Origin: Stenotrophomonas bentonitica
GTDB taxonomy: Bacteria; Pseudomonadota; Gammaproteobacteria; Xanthomonadales; Xanthomonadaceae
Reading direction: 5' to 3'
NCBI RefSeq assembly: GCF_013185915.1
Contig: NZ_JAAZUH010000003.1
Span: forward strand, 62,001 to 126,000
DNA length: 64,000 nucleotides
Under the pieces are notes generated by a model, which was not told the DNA's origin, made no database searches, and saw nothing but the letters and a program-made list of their open reading frames with translations. Position numbers and translations under genes: made by a program. Below, one piece after another: positions 14,999 through 22,642 of this stretch; the stretch's first letter is position 1; every line of letters starts with the position of its first letter.

Positions 14999-17197
14999 CT
15001 ACCAGCTGATGGCGAGGCTGGCCGACACGTTCCGGCCAGGGTTGGTGTAGCGGTCGGTCACCGTGCTGTTGGTGGCCAGCGACGAGGTGATCGAGGAGTA
15101 GTCGATGTACTTGCGGTCGCCGAGGTTGAACACGCCGACGTTGATCTTCGCGCCCGGCGCGAAGTCCCAGTGCGCCATCAGGTCCAGCACGCCATACCCG
15201 GCCGGGCGGAACGCGGTGGGGGTGGGCATGCGGTCCTTGCGCTGGGCGAAGCTGCCGGCCAGTTCAACGCCCCAGCTGTCGCGGTCGTAGGCCACGCCCA
15301 GCGTGCCGCGCAGCGGGTCGATCGAGGCCAGCGGCACGTCGGCGGTCTTGTCGGTGCCGCGCGACCAGGCCACTGCGCCGTTCAACGACCAGCCGGCCAT
15401 CGCCGCGCTGAGCTCGCCGAAGTCGACCCCGGCCTTCAGTTCTGCGCCGTAGATCTCCGCGTCGGCGATGTTCTGCGACTGGAACACGATCAGGCCCTGC
15501 GCGTTGACGCCGACCTGGCGCTGCGACTCGATGAAGTCCTTGTAGTCGTTGTAGTAGCCGCTCAGGCTCACGTACGCAGCCGGGCTCAGGAAGCGCACGC
15601 CGAGTTCCAGCCCGTCGCTGGTTTCCGGCTTGAGGTCCGGGTTGGGAAGCGCGGTGTAACCGAACATCACGTTGGTGAAGCCCAGGTTGACGTCGTCGTA
15701 CGGCGGCGAGCGGAAGCCGTGCGAGTAACCGGCAAACAGCGACCAGTCATCGGCGAAGCGCCAGACCATGCCGAGCTTCGGCGAGACGCTGGTCTTGGTC
15801 AGGTCCGATACCGCCATGCCGGGGTTGTCGGCCGCGAAGATCGGGTCCACGTCGGGGCGCAGTTCGTAGTGGTCCACGCGCACGCCGGGCACCAGCGAGA
15901 AGCGGCCATCGGCGAACCGCATTTCATCCTGTACGTAGAGGCCCAGCTCGGTGGTCTTGCTGATCGGGAAATCGCGGACCGGGAACGCGTCGGGCAGGAT
16001 CGTGGTGCTGACCTGGCCGTTGGCCAGGACCTGGTAGCCGTCGCGCTTCTGCCGCGTTTCGGTCCAGGTGCCGTCGAACCCGTAGGTCAGCGCGTGCTCC
16101 ACGCTGCCGGTCTGCAGCGCCTTGTGGAAGGCGGCCTGCAGGCCGTACACGCGCTGGTCGAAGTTGAACTCGCGGTGGCGGGTGCTGCGGTTGGCGCGCG
16201 CCTCGTCGGTGCGCTGGGTGGTTTCGCTGTCCTGCCGGTACAGCTGCCAGGACAGGCTGTCGGCGAAGCCGGCACCGACGTTGTCCATCTCGTGGGCGAA
16301 CGACACCCGCGCACGGGTCTGGTGGTCGCGCGCCTGCATGCCGGTGGTGGTGGTGTGGTCGATCGCCGACAGCACGTCGGTATCCACGCTGTCTTCGTTG
16401 CCTTCCACGGTCAGGCGGAAGCGCTGGTCCTCGCTGGGCGCATACACCAGCTTGCTGAGCACGCTGCGGCCATCGCGATCCTGCGGATTGGCGGCGGTGC
16501 GGGTGCGGTCGTTGCTGCGCACCTCGCCCATGCTTTCGGTTTCCTGGCCCTGGCGATGGTTGACGTTGACCATGCCGCTCCAGCGGTCGCCACCGAACGC
16601 GGCGGTGGCGCTGCCGAGCAGGCCGTTCCATTCGCCGTCGTAGCCGAACTTCAGGCCGATGTAGCTGTTCTTGCCGTCGGTGAGGTAATCGGACGGGTCC
16701 TTGGTGACGAACGCCACCACCCCGCCGAGCGCGTCCGAGCCATACAGCGCACTGGCCGGACCCCGCACGATCTCGACCCGCTTGAGGGTTTCCAGGTCGG
16801 TGAAGTTGCGGTTGGCGTCGGCGAAGCTGCCGATGTCGAAGGCCTTGGGCATGGCGATGCCGTCGGTCTGGATCAGCACGCGGTTGCCGTCCAGGCCGCG
16901 GATGCGGAAGCCGCCCAGGCCGAAGCGGGCCGGGCTGCTGGTGACCGAGATACCCGGCTCGTAACGCACCAGGTCCTTGATGTCGCGCACCAGGTGGTTG
17001 TCCAGCTGCTCGCGGTCGATCACGTCCACCGTGGCGGCGACGTCGCTGAGCGCGCGTTCGGTGCGGGTGGCGGTGACCTGCACGCGGTCGAAGTCGCGCG
17101 CGGCGGCGTCGGCGTCGGGGCTGGCGGGGGCGGCGGCATGCGCGGCGAAAGGCAGCGCAAGCCAGACAGCAAGACTCAGGGCGGTCGGACGGTTCAT
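14999..17197 (-). CDS. hmuR: TonB-dependent haem/haemoglobin receptor
   Basis: A 732-residue outer-membrane receptor. A signal peptide (to AAHAAAPA) is followed by the TonB box region DRVQVTATRTER, a plug with the REQLDNHLVRDIKDLVRYEPG stretch, and a 22-strand barrel ending in the aromatic LAISW. The haemoglobin/haem receptor block is visible as YSHGFRSPPYDDV and PNPDLKPETSDG, which correspond to FRAP and NPNL in HemR/HmuR. The histidine usually found between those two motifs is not seen. It follows hemP and the Fur box, so it should be iron-repressed. Confidence 0.93.
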   Translation of the reverse strand: MNRPTALSLAVWLALPFAAHAAAPASPDADAAARDFDRVQVTATRTERALSDVAATVDVIDREQLDNHLVRDIKDLVRYEPGISVTSSPARFGLGGFRIRGLDGNRVLIQTDGIAMPKAFDIGSFADANRNFTDLETLKRVEIVRGPASALYGSDALGGVVAFVTKDPSDYLTDGKNSYIGLKFGYDGEWNGLLGSATAAFGGDRWSGMVNVNHRQGQETESMGEVRSNDRTRTAANPQDRDGRSVLSKLVYAPSEDQRFRLTVEGNEDSVDTDVLSAIDHTTTTGMQARDHQTRARVSFAHEMDNVGAGFADSLSWQLYRQDSETTQRTDEARANRSTRHREFNFDQRVYGLQAAFHKALQTGSVEHALTYGFDGTWTETRQKRDGYQVLANGQVSTTILPDAFPVRDFPISKTTELGLYVQDEMRFADGRFSLVPGVRVDHYELRPDVDPIFAADNPGMAVSDLTKTSVSPKLGMVWRFADDWSLFAGYSHGFRSPPYDDVNLGFTNVMFGYTALPNPDLKPETSDGLELGVRFLSPAAYVSLSGYYNDYKDFIESQRQVGVNAQGLIVFQSQNIADAEIYGAELKAGVDFGELSAAMAGWSLNGAVAWSRGTDKTADVPLASIDPLRGTLGVAYDRDSWGVELAGSFAQRKDRMPTPTAFRPAGYGVLDLMAHWDFAPGAKINVGVFNLGDRKYIDYSSITSSLATNSTVTDRYTNPGRNVSASLAISW

Positions 17198-17356
17198 GTA
17201 GTTGGCGGGGTTCGGCTGGGCACGGTTGGAGACCCCCGGCCGGCGCCGCGATCCGAAGATCGCCGGCGACCTGCCGAGGGGGAGAGAGCGGTGCAGGACG
17301 GCGGGCCAGGGGCGTCGCGCGGCCGCGCGGACGCACCCCGTGGGGGAGGCGGGCCG

Positions 17357-17554
17357 TTATTTGGTGAGGATCAGCTTGTCGTTGCTGGTGTGGCGCAGGC
17401 GATAGAAGCGGTCGCCGTGCTGGATCAGGATTTCGCGGCGACCCTTGAGCAGGGCCTCGCTGTCGATCACTTCTTCGGCCGGGACCGCGCGGACCGGGCG
17501 GTCGCGCAGGGTCAGGGTTTCGGGGCGCAGCAGTACAGCGGCTTGAGTGTTCAT
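17357..17554 (-). CDS. hemP: Hemin uptake protein HemP
   Basis: A 65-residue protein whose end, ALLKGRREILIQHGDRFYRL then RHTSNDKLILTK, is the HemP signature. HemP is a small cytoplasmic protein needed for haem utilisation and acts in some bacteria as a regulator of haem genes. It is the first gene of the operon behind a Fur box, with a 159-base gap before the receptor gene that contains no further gene. Confidence 0.92.
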   Translation of the reverse strand: MNTQAAVLLRPETLTLRDRPVRAVPAEEVIDSEALLKGRREILIQHGDRFYRLRHTSNDKLILTK

Positions 17555-17581
17555 TGTCTGGACTCGTGCGAGGGACGAGTC

Positions 17582-17600
17582 AAATGATAATGATTCTCAG
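17582..17600 (-). promoter_or_regulatory. Fur box in front of hemP
   Basis: The minus strand reads GAGAATCATTATCATTT, close to the consensus Fur operator GATAATGATAATCATTATC (hexamer pattern ATTATCATT intact). It lies 28-46 bases upstream of the hemP start. A second GAGAAT half-motif occurs about 25 bases further upstream (17619-17624 region), so a second Fur dimer could bind. Confidence 0.85.
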
Positions 17601-17611
17601 TTGACAATCAA
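17584..17611 (-). promoter_or_regulatory. Candidate sigma-70 promoter of the haem operon
   Basis: On the minus strand TTGATT (17611-17606) and TATCAT (17589-17584) are separated by 16 bases. The -10 element lies inside the Fur box, so bound Fur would block RNA polymerase. Position upstream of hemP is as expected. Confidence 0.55.
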
Positions 17612-17693
17612 CAACCATTCTCGTTTTGATTGAAGATATTTATGATCGATTTCGCGATTTCGATAGATGATGCCTATCGTTTTAATGGGGCGT

Positions 17694-17732
17694 GCGTGTC
17701 CTGCGGGGTGTCGGGCACCCCGTGGGACACGC
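17694..17732. repeat. Long hairpin overlapping a SMAG element
   Basis: GCGTGTCC-TG-CGGGGTG pairs with CACCCCG-TG-GGACACGC around a 5-base loop: 15 paired bases with one 2-base mismatch. It lies between hemP and the aldo/keto reductase gene. Its right arm is also the left arm of the SMAG palindrome at 17725, so the two folds exclude each other. Confidence 0.75.
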
Positions 17733-17747
17733 ATGGCGTGTCTCTAC
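17725..17747 (-). repeat. SMAG-type GTAG palindrome
   Basis: On the minus strand GTAG then AGACACGCCATGCGTGTCC. It is located 13 bases past the end of the aldo/keto reductase gene, whose 3' end it may protect. It belongs to the GACACGC subclass also found at 24664, 24725 and 38554. Confidence 0.85.
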
Positions 17748-17760
17748 GCGTTCGGTGTCA

Positions 17761-18738
17761 TCAATACGCCGCGAAGATGGCCTCGATCCTGGCCCAGTCT
17801 GCTTCTGAGACCTGCTCCAGCAGGTCCAGCGCGCCCAGGTTCTGCTCCAGCTGGCTCACCCGGCTGGCGCCGAGGATCACGCTGGAGACGTTCGGGTTGC
17901 GCAGGCACCAGGCGATCGCCAGCTGCGCCGGGGCGTGGCCCATCTCATTGGCCAGCGCGGTGTAGGCGCGCACCCTGTCCAGCCGCTGCTCGGCCGCATC
18001 GCCCAGCACCAGGTCCTTCAGCCAGCCCATCTGGCCCTGCCCCAGCCGCGAGTCGGGATCGAACCCGCTGTTGTACTTGCCGCTGAGCAGGCCCGAGGCC
18101 AGCGGCGAGAAGATCGTGGTGCCCAGGCCCGGGTCGGCATACAGCGGCGCGTACTCGCGCTCGACCCGTTCGCGGTGCAGCAGGTTGTACTGCGGCTGCT
18201 CCATGGTCGGCAGGTGCAGGTTGTGGGCGCGGGCGAAGTCCACCGCCTCCTGGATCTGCGCGGCCGACCATTCCGAGGTGCCCCAGTACAGCACCTTGCC
18301 CTGCTGGATCAGCGTGTCCATCGCCCGCACCGTCTCGCCGATCGGCGTGTCCAGGTCCGGCCGGTGGCAGTAATACAGGTCCAGGTAGTCCACCCGCAGG
18401 CGCTTGAGCGCGGCATGGCAGGCGTCGGTCACGTGCTTGCGCGACAGTCCATGCTGGGTCGGCCGGGGGTCGTCCACCGCGCCGAAGAACACCTTGCTGG
18501 ACACGCAGAACCCGTCGCGCGGCAGGCGCAGGTCGGCGATCACATCGCCCATCACCTGCTCGGCGCGGCCGCGCGCATAGCCCTCGGCATTGTCGAAGAA
18601 GTTGATCCCGTTGTCCCAGGCGCAGGCGACCAGGTTGCGGGCCTCGTCACGGCCGATCTGGTCGCCGAAGGTGACCCAGGCCCCGAACGAGAGGGCCGAC
18701 AGCTTCAGGCCGGACGAGCCCAGGCGGCGGTAGTGCAT
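17761..18738 (-). CDS. Aldo/keto reductase, Kv-beta-like
   Basis: A 325-residue NADPH-dependent oxidoreductase with a TIM-barrel fold. The catalytic tetrad is Asp49, Tyr54, Lys82 and His125 (FFDNAEGYARG, VSSKVFF, LYYCHRPD). The NADPH-binding end IAWCLRNPNVSSVILGASRVSQLEQN is clear. The opening MHYRRLGSSGLKLSALSFGAW groups it with AKR6-type potassium-channel beta-subunit homologues. Start 18738 has AGGAGA just upstream. It is single and divergent from nupC. Physiological substrate is unknown, probably small aldehydes. Confidence 0.92.
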   Translation of the reverse strand: MHYRRLGSSGLKLSALSFGAWVTFGDQIGRDEARNLVACAWDNGINFFDNAEGYARGRAEQVMGDVIADLRLPRDGFCVSSKVFFGAVDDPRPTQHGLSRKHVTDACHAALKRLRVDYLDLYYCHRPDLDTPIGETVRAMDTLIQQGKVLYWGTSEWSAAQIQEAVDFARAHNLHLPTMEQPQYNLLHRERVEREYAPLYADPGLGTTIFSPLASGLLSGKYNSGFDPDSRLGQGQMGWLKDLVLGDAAEQRLDRVRAYTALANEMGHAPAQLAIAWCLRNPNVSSVILGASRVSQLEQNLGALDLLEQVSEADWARIEAIFAAY

Positions 18739-18888
18739 GTGATTCTCCTGCGGTAGAGGGAAAACTGAACGCGTTGTGCTGCGCCGGAACGCCGCCCGGA
18801 CGCGGCCTGACAGTGTAGCCGGGGCGGCCGCCCCCCTTGCCGTTGCTTGCCCGATCGCGGCCAATCGCCCCCCACACACCGCTTTTCC

Positions 18889-18917
18889 TTGCTCCGCCCC
18901 TGCCGCTGCTCTAGGCT
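18889..18917 (+). promoter_or_regulatory. Candidate nupC promoter
   Basis: TTGCTC and TAGGCT are spaced by exactly 17 bases, ending 33 bases before the nupC ATG. The -10 is weak, so this is only a suggestion. Confidence 0.35.
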
Positions 18918-18950
18918 TCCCGTTTTTCGCGGCGCCCCAGGGGGAGTCTC

Positions 18951-20249
18951 ATGGTCGAAGGTTTGGGCAGGATTGGCTTCGGCCTCTTTGGGTTGGCAGT
19001 GCTGATCGGCATTGCCTGGTTGTTCTCGAACAACAAGCGCGCCGTCGACTGGCGCCTGGTGCTGACCGGCATCGTGCTGCAGGTCGCGTTCGCCGCCATC
19101 GTGCTGCTGGCACCGGGTGGCCGCGACGTGTTCGACGCGCTGGGCAAGGGCTTCGTCAAGATCCTGAGCTTCGTCAACGAAGGCTCCGGCTTCATCTTCG
19201 GCAGCCTGATGGACACCAGCAGGTTCGGTTTCATCTTCGCCTTCCAGGTGCTGCCGACCATCATCTTCTTCTCCGCGCTGATGGGGGTCATGTACCACCT
19301 CAACGTGATGCAGCAGATCGTCAAGGGCATGGCCTGGGCGATCACCAAGGTCATGCGCGTGTCCGGCGCCGAAACCACCAGCGTCTGCGCCAGCGTGTTC
19401 ATCGGCCAGACCGAAGCCCCGCTGACCGTGCGCCCGTACATCGCGAAGATGACCCAGTCCGAACTGATCACCATGATGATCGGCGGCATGGCCCACATCG
19501 CCGGCGGCGTGCTCGCCGCCTACGTCGGCATGCTCGGCGGCAGCGACCCCGTGCAGCAGGCCTTCTACGCCAAACACCTGCTGGCCGCCAGCATCATGGC
19601 CGCCCCGGCCACCCTGGTCGTGGCCAAGCTGCTGGTGCCCGAGACCGGCACCCCGCTGACCCGTGGCACGGTGAAGATGGAAGTCGAAAAGACCTCCAGC
19701 AACATCATCGACGCCGCCGCCGCCGGTGCCGGCGACGGCCTCAAGCTGGCCCTGAACATCGGCGCCATGCTGCTGGCCTTCATCGCCCTGATCGCCCTGC
19801 TCAATGCCCCGCTGACCTGGTTCGGCGAAGTCACCGGCCTGCAGGCCATGATCGGCCGCCCGACCGACCTCTCCACCATCTTCGGCTACCTGCTCGCCCC
19901 GATCGCCTGGGTGATCGGCACCCCGTGGGCGGATGCCACCACCGTCGGCTCGCTGATCGGCCAGAAGGTCGTCATCAACGAATTCGTTGCCTATTCCAAG
20001 CTCTCGGAAATCGTCAACGGCCAGGTCCCCGGCGTGTCGCTCTCGGCCGAAGGCCGCCTGATCGCCACCTACGCCCTGTGCGGCTTCGCCAATTTCAGCT
20101 CGATCGCCATCCAGATCGGTGGTATTGGTGGTCTGGCCCCGGAACGCCGCCACGACCTGGCCAGGTTCGGCCTGCGCGCCGTGCTCGGCGGTACCATCGC
20201 CACCTTCATGACGGCCACCATCGCCGGCGTGCTGACGCATTTCAGCTGA
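18951..20249 (+). CDS. nupC: NupC/CNT-family nucleoside transporter
   Basis: A 432-residue inner-membrane symporter of the concentrative nucleoside transporter family. Three N-terminal helices are followed by the core with two re-entrant hairpins and the signatures GAETTSVCASVFIGQTEAPL and NEFVAYSKL, then GFANFSSIAIQIGGIGGLAPERR. These contain the nucleoside- and sodium- or proton-binding residues (QTE and FVAY). Start ATG at 18951 follows a GGGGGAG ribosome site. It is followed after 25 bases by a PfkB-family sugar kinase, so the pair looks like a nucleoside or ribose salvage operon. Confidence 0.94.
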   Translation: MVEGLGRIGFGLFGLAVLIGIAWLFSNNKRAVDWRLVLTGIVLQVAFAAIVLLAPGGRDVFDALGKGFVKILSFVNEGSGFIFGSLMDTSRFGFIFAFQVLPTIIFFSALMGVMYHLNVMQQIVKGMAWAITKVMRVSGAETTSVCASVFIGQTEAPLTVRPYIAKMTQSELITMMIGGMAHIAGGVLAAYVGMLGGSDPVQQAFYAKHLLAASIMAAPATLVVAKLLVPETGTPLTRGTVKMEVEKTSSNIIDAAAAGAGDGLKLALNIGAMLLAFIALIALLNAPLTWFGEVTGLQAMIGRPTDLSTIFGYLLAPIAWVIGTPWADATTVGSLIGQKVVINEFVAYSKLSEIVNGQVPGVSLSAEGRLIATYALCGFANFSSIAIQIGGIGGLAPERRHDLARFGLRAVLGGTIATFMTATIAGVLTHFS

Positions 20250-20274
20250 TATCCGCTTTAGAGAAACAAACTTT

Positions 20275-21231
20275 ATGAGTAGCAGTGTCGTCGTTGTCGG
20301 TTCCTTCAACGTGGATCATGTCTGGCGTTGCGAGTCGCTCCCGGCCCCGGGCGCGACCATTGCCGGCCGCTACAGCACCGGCCCCGGCGGCAAGGGCTTC
20401 AACCAGGCCGTGGCCGCCCGCCGCGCCGGCGCCCCGACCACCTTCCTGTGCGCCCTCGGCGATGACGCCGGCGGCGCCATGGCGCGTGGCCTGGCCGACC
20501 AGGACGGCTTCGCCCTCAGCGCCGAAGCCAGCACCGAGCCCACCGGCACCGGCGGCATCTACGTCGATGCCCGCGGCCGCAACACCATCGTGATCGGCCC
20601 CGGCGCCAACGCCGCCCTCAGCACCGCCTACATCGAACAGCAGCGCAGCCTGCTCGGCGGCGCCAAGGTGGTCCTGGCCCAGCTCGAGTCCCCGGTCGAA
20701 ACCATCGAAGCCGCCCTGGCCATCGCCCGCGACGCCGGCGTCACCACCGTGCTCAACGCCGCCCCCGCCGACGCACCCTCCAGCATCGGCCTGCTCAAGC
20801 TCGCCGACATCCTCACCCCCAACGAAACCGAGTTCGCCGCCCTGCTCGGCCGCCACGTCGGCGAGCGCATCGACGCCGACGACGTCGCCGCCCTCGACGG
20901 CGCCAGCCTGCATGCCCTGTGCCGCAAGCTGGTCGGCAACGGCACCGTCGTGGTCACCCTCGGCGCCGTCGGCGTATTCGTCTCCCACGCAGAAGAAACC
21001 CTGCGCGGCGACACCCAGCCCTACTACCGCGTAGGCGCCGAGCAGGTCCAGGTGGCAGACACCACCGGCGCCGGCGACGCCTTCAACGGCGCCCTGGTCG
21101 CCTCCCTCGCCCAGGACCCCGACGCAGCATTCGCCCGCCACGTCCGCTTCGCGAACCAGTTCGCCGGCAAGTCCACCGAAAAGGAAGGCGCAGCAGTAGC
21201 CATGCCGCACTTCACGCCGGCAGATGTGTAA
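20275..21231 (+). CDS. rbsK: Ribokinase-like PfkB-family kinase
   Basis: A 318-residue PfkB kinase. The first PfkB signature GPGGKGFNQAVAARRAG is at about 38-54, and the second DTTGAGDAFNGALVA at about 263-277 holds the catalytic aspartate GAGD. The opening VVVVGSFNVDHVW is the ribokinase start. It phosphorylates ribose or a related sugar or nucleoside. Placement directly after nupC suggests it handles the sugar of imported nucleosides; a nucleoside kinase of the same family cannot be ruled out. From about here the codon use shifts to CTC and CCC instead of CTG and CCG. A strong terminator follows. Confidence 0.88.
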   Translation: MSSSVVVVGSFNVDHVWRCESLPAPGATIAGRYSTGPGGKGFNQAVAARRAGAPTTFLCALGDDAGGAMARGLADQDGFALSAEASTEPTGTGGIYVDARGRNTIVIGPGANAALSTAYIEQQRSLLGGAKVVLAQLESPVETIEAALAIARDAGVTTVLNAAPADAPSSIGLLKLADILTPNETEFAALLGRHVGERIDADDVAALDGASLHALCRKLVGNGTVVVTLGAVGVFVSHAEETLRGDTQPYYRVGAEQVQVADTTGAGDAFNGALVASLAQDPDAAFARHVRFANQFAGKSTEKEGAAVAMPHFTPADV

Positions 21232-21256
21232 AAAAGACGAGTGAACCCGAACAAGA

Positions 21257-21286
21257 AAAGACCGGCCAACGCCGGTCTTTTTTTTT
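21257..21286 (+). terminator. Rho-independent terminator after the ribokinase gene
   Basis: AAAGACCGGC and GCCGGTCTTT pair around CAAC, followed by six more T. It lies 26 bases after the stop, and is the clearest intrinsic terminator of the window. Confidence 0.95.
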
Positions 21287-21333
21287 GCTTTTGACCTGGC
21301 CCTCCCCACCGTCACCCATACGGTCTCGAGGGT

Positions 21334-21431
21334 AGGTCGGTATGGGTTTGTGGGGGAATGAGCCGCATGGATGCGGCGACTTAGCCCCCATGGAAGGGTT
21401 CACGGCGTCCCCCACAAACCCATACCGACCT
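21334..21431. repeat. 98-base element with perfect 23-base inverted arms
   Basis: The left arm (21334-21356) starts AGGTCGGTATGGGTTTGTGG, and the right arm (21409-21431) is its exact reverse complement. Inside, GCCGCAT and ATGCGGC form a second hairpin (21362-21377) followed by a CCCCCATGGAAGGG tract. There is no open reading frame of note. The layout (long perfect ends, structured centre, about 100 bases) resembles a non-autonomous mobile element or a structured RNA. No target-site duplication is obvious. It fills part of the 413-base gene-free gap before dusB; the remainder (21432-21611) shows only GAGCC/GGCTC short repeats. Confidence 0.75.
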
Positions 21432-21611
21432 GCCCAGCCAGGCGACAACGCAGAGCCGAAGCTCTGGCTCTGGCTCCGGCTTTACGCGCAAGTCAACCAG
21501 CCACCATCCAACAGCGCTGGGGACGAAGGAAGCAACCGTCAAGCATCTGCTGATGAAGCTATGGCATCAGGGGCTTCCTGATCGGACTGAATGGGGAAGG
21601 GATTGCTTGGT

Positions 21612-21634
21612 TGCCGGCCGGCGGCCGGCACTAC
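21612..21634 (-). repeat. SMAG-type GTAG palindrome abutting dusB start
   Basis: On the minus strand GTAG followed by TGCCGGCCGCCGGCCGGC. It ends 10 bases before the preferred dusB start (1 base before an alternative ATG at 21636), so the stem would sit in the dusB ribosome-binding region. Confidence 0.8.
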
Positions 21635-21644
21635 AATGCCTCGC

Positions 21645-22637
21645 ATGCAGATCGGTCCCTACAACATCCAGCCCAATGTCGTGCTCGCCCCCATGGCCGG
21701 CGTCACCGACAAACCGTTCCGCCTGCTGTGCAAACAGCTCGGCGCCGGCCTCGCTGCGTCTGAAATGACCATCTCCGATCCCCGCTTCTGGAACACCCGC
21801 AAGTCCCTGCACCGCATGGACCACGCCGGCGAACCCGACCCCATCAGCGTCCAGATCGCCGGCACCGAACCCCAGCAGCTCGCCGACGCCGCCCGCTACA
21901 ACGTCGACCACGGCGCCCAGATCATCGACATCAACATGGGCTGCCCCGCCAAGAAGGTCTGCAACGCCTGGGCCGGCTCCGCCCTCATGCGCGACGAAGA
22001 CCTCGTCGCCCGCATCCTCAGCGCCGTCGTCAGCGCCGTCGACGTCCCCGTCACCCTCAAGATCCGCACCGGCTGGGACTGCGACCACCGCAACGGCCCC
22101 CGCATCGCCCATATCGCCGAAGACAGCGGCATCGCCGCCCTCGCCGTGCACGGTCGCACCCGCGACCAGCACTACACCGGCACCGCCGAATACGAAACCA
22201 TCGCCGCCATCAAGGCCGCCCTGCGCATCCCCGTCATCGCCAACGGCGACATCGACTCCCCGCAGAAAGCCGCCCACGTCCTCGCCCAGACCGGCGTCGA
22301 CGCCGTCATGATCGGCCGCGCCGCCCAGGGCCGCCCCTGGATTTTCCGCGAAGTCGCCCACTACCTCGCCACCGGCACCCTCCTGCCCCCGCCCGGCATC
22401 GAAGAAGTCCGCGACATCCTGCTCGGCCACCTGCATGCCCTGCACGCCTTCTACGGCGACCCCCAGGGCGTGCGCATCGCCCGCAAGCACCTCGGCTGGT
22501 ACGCCAAGGACCGCCCCGAGAATGCCGCCTTCCGCGCCGTCGTCAACCGCGCCGAAGACCCCGCCGGCCAGATCGCCCTCACCACCGACTACTTCAACGC
22601 CCTTGCCGCCGGCGAACCCCTGTCGTCCGCCGCCTGA
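21645..22637 (+). CDS. dusB: tRNA-dihydrouridine synthase B
   Basis: A 330-residue flavoenzyme that reduces uridine in the tRNA D-loop. VLAPMAGVTDKPFR opens the TIM barrel, the catalytic cysteine is Cys100 in INMGCPAKKVCNAWAGSAL (split around 98-113), and the FMN-phosphate site is IANGDIDSP and DAVMIGRAAQGRPW. The start MQIGPYNIQPNVVL at 21645 matches DusB; ATG at 21636 would add three residues. In many gammaproteobacteria dusB is followed by fis; here it is followed by a methyltransferase gene. Leucine is mostly CTC, unlike the CTG preference of metK or ftsZ. Confidence 0.95.
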   Translation: MQIGPYNIQPNVVLAPMAGVTDKPFRLLCKQLGAGLAASEMTISDPRFWNTRKSLHRMDHAGEPDPISVQIAGTEPQQLADAARYNVDHGAQIIDINMGCPAKKVCNAWAGSALMRDEDLVARILSAVVSAVDVPVTLKIRTGWDCDHRNGPRIAHIAEDSGIAALAVHGRTRDQHYTGTAEYETIAAIKAALRIPVIANGDIDSPQKAAHVLAQTGVDAVMIGRAAQGRPWIFREVAHYLATGTLLPPPGIEEVRDILLGHLHALHAFYGDPQGVRIARKHLGWYAKDRPENAAFRAVVNRAEDPAGQIALTTDYFNALAAGEPLSSAA

Positions 22638-22642
22638 TCGAT

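Noticed and set aside
14255..17587. A 1110-codon plus-strand frame opposite the haem receptor
   Set aside because: Shadow of hmuR and neighbours; composition typical of antisense translation and it would disrupt the clear operon.
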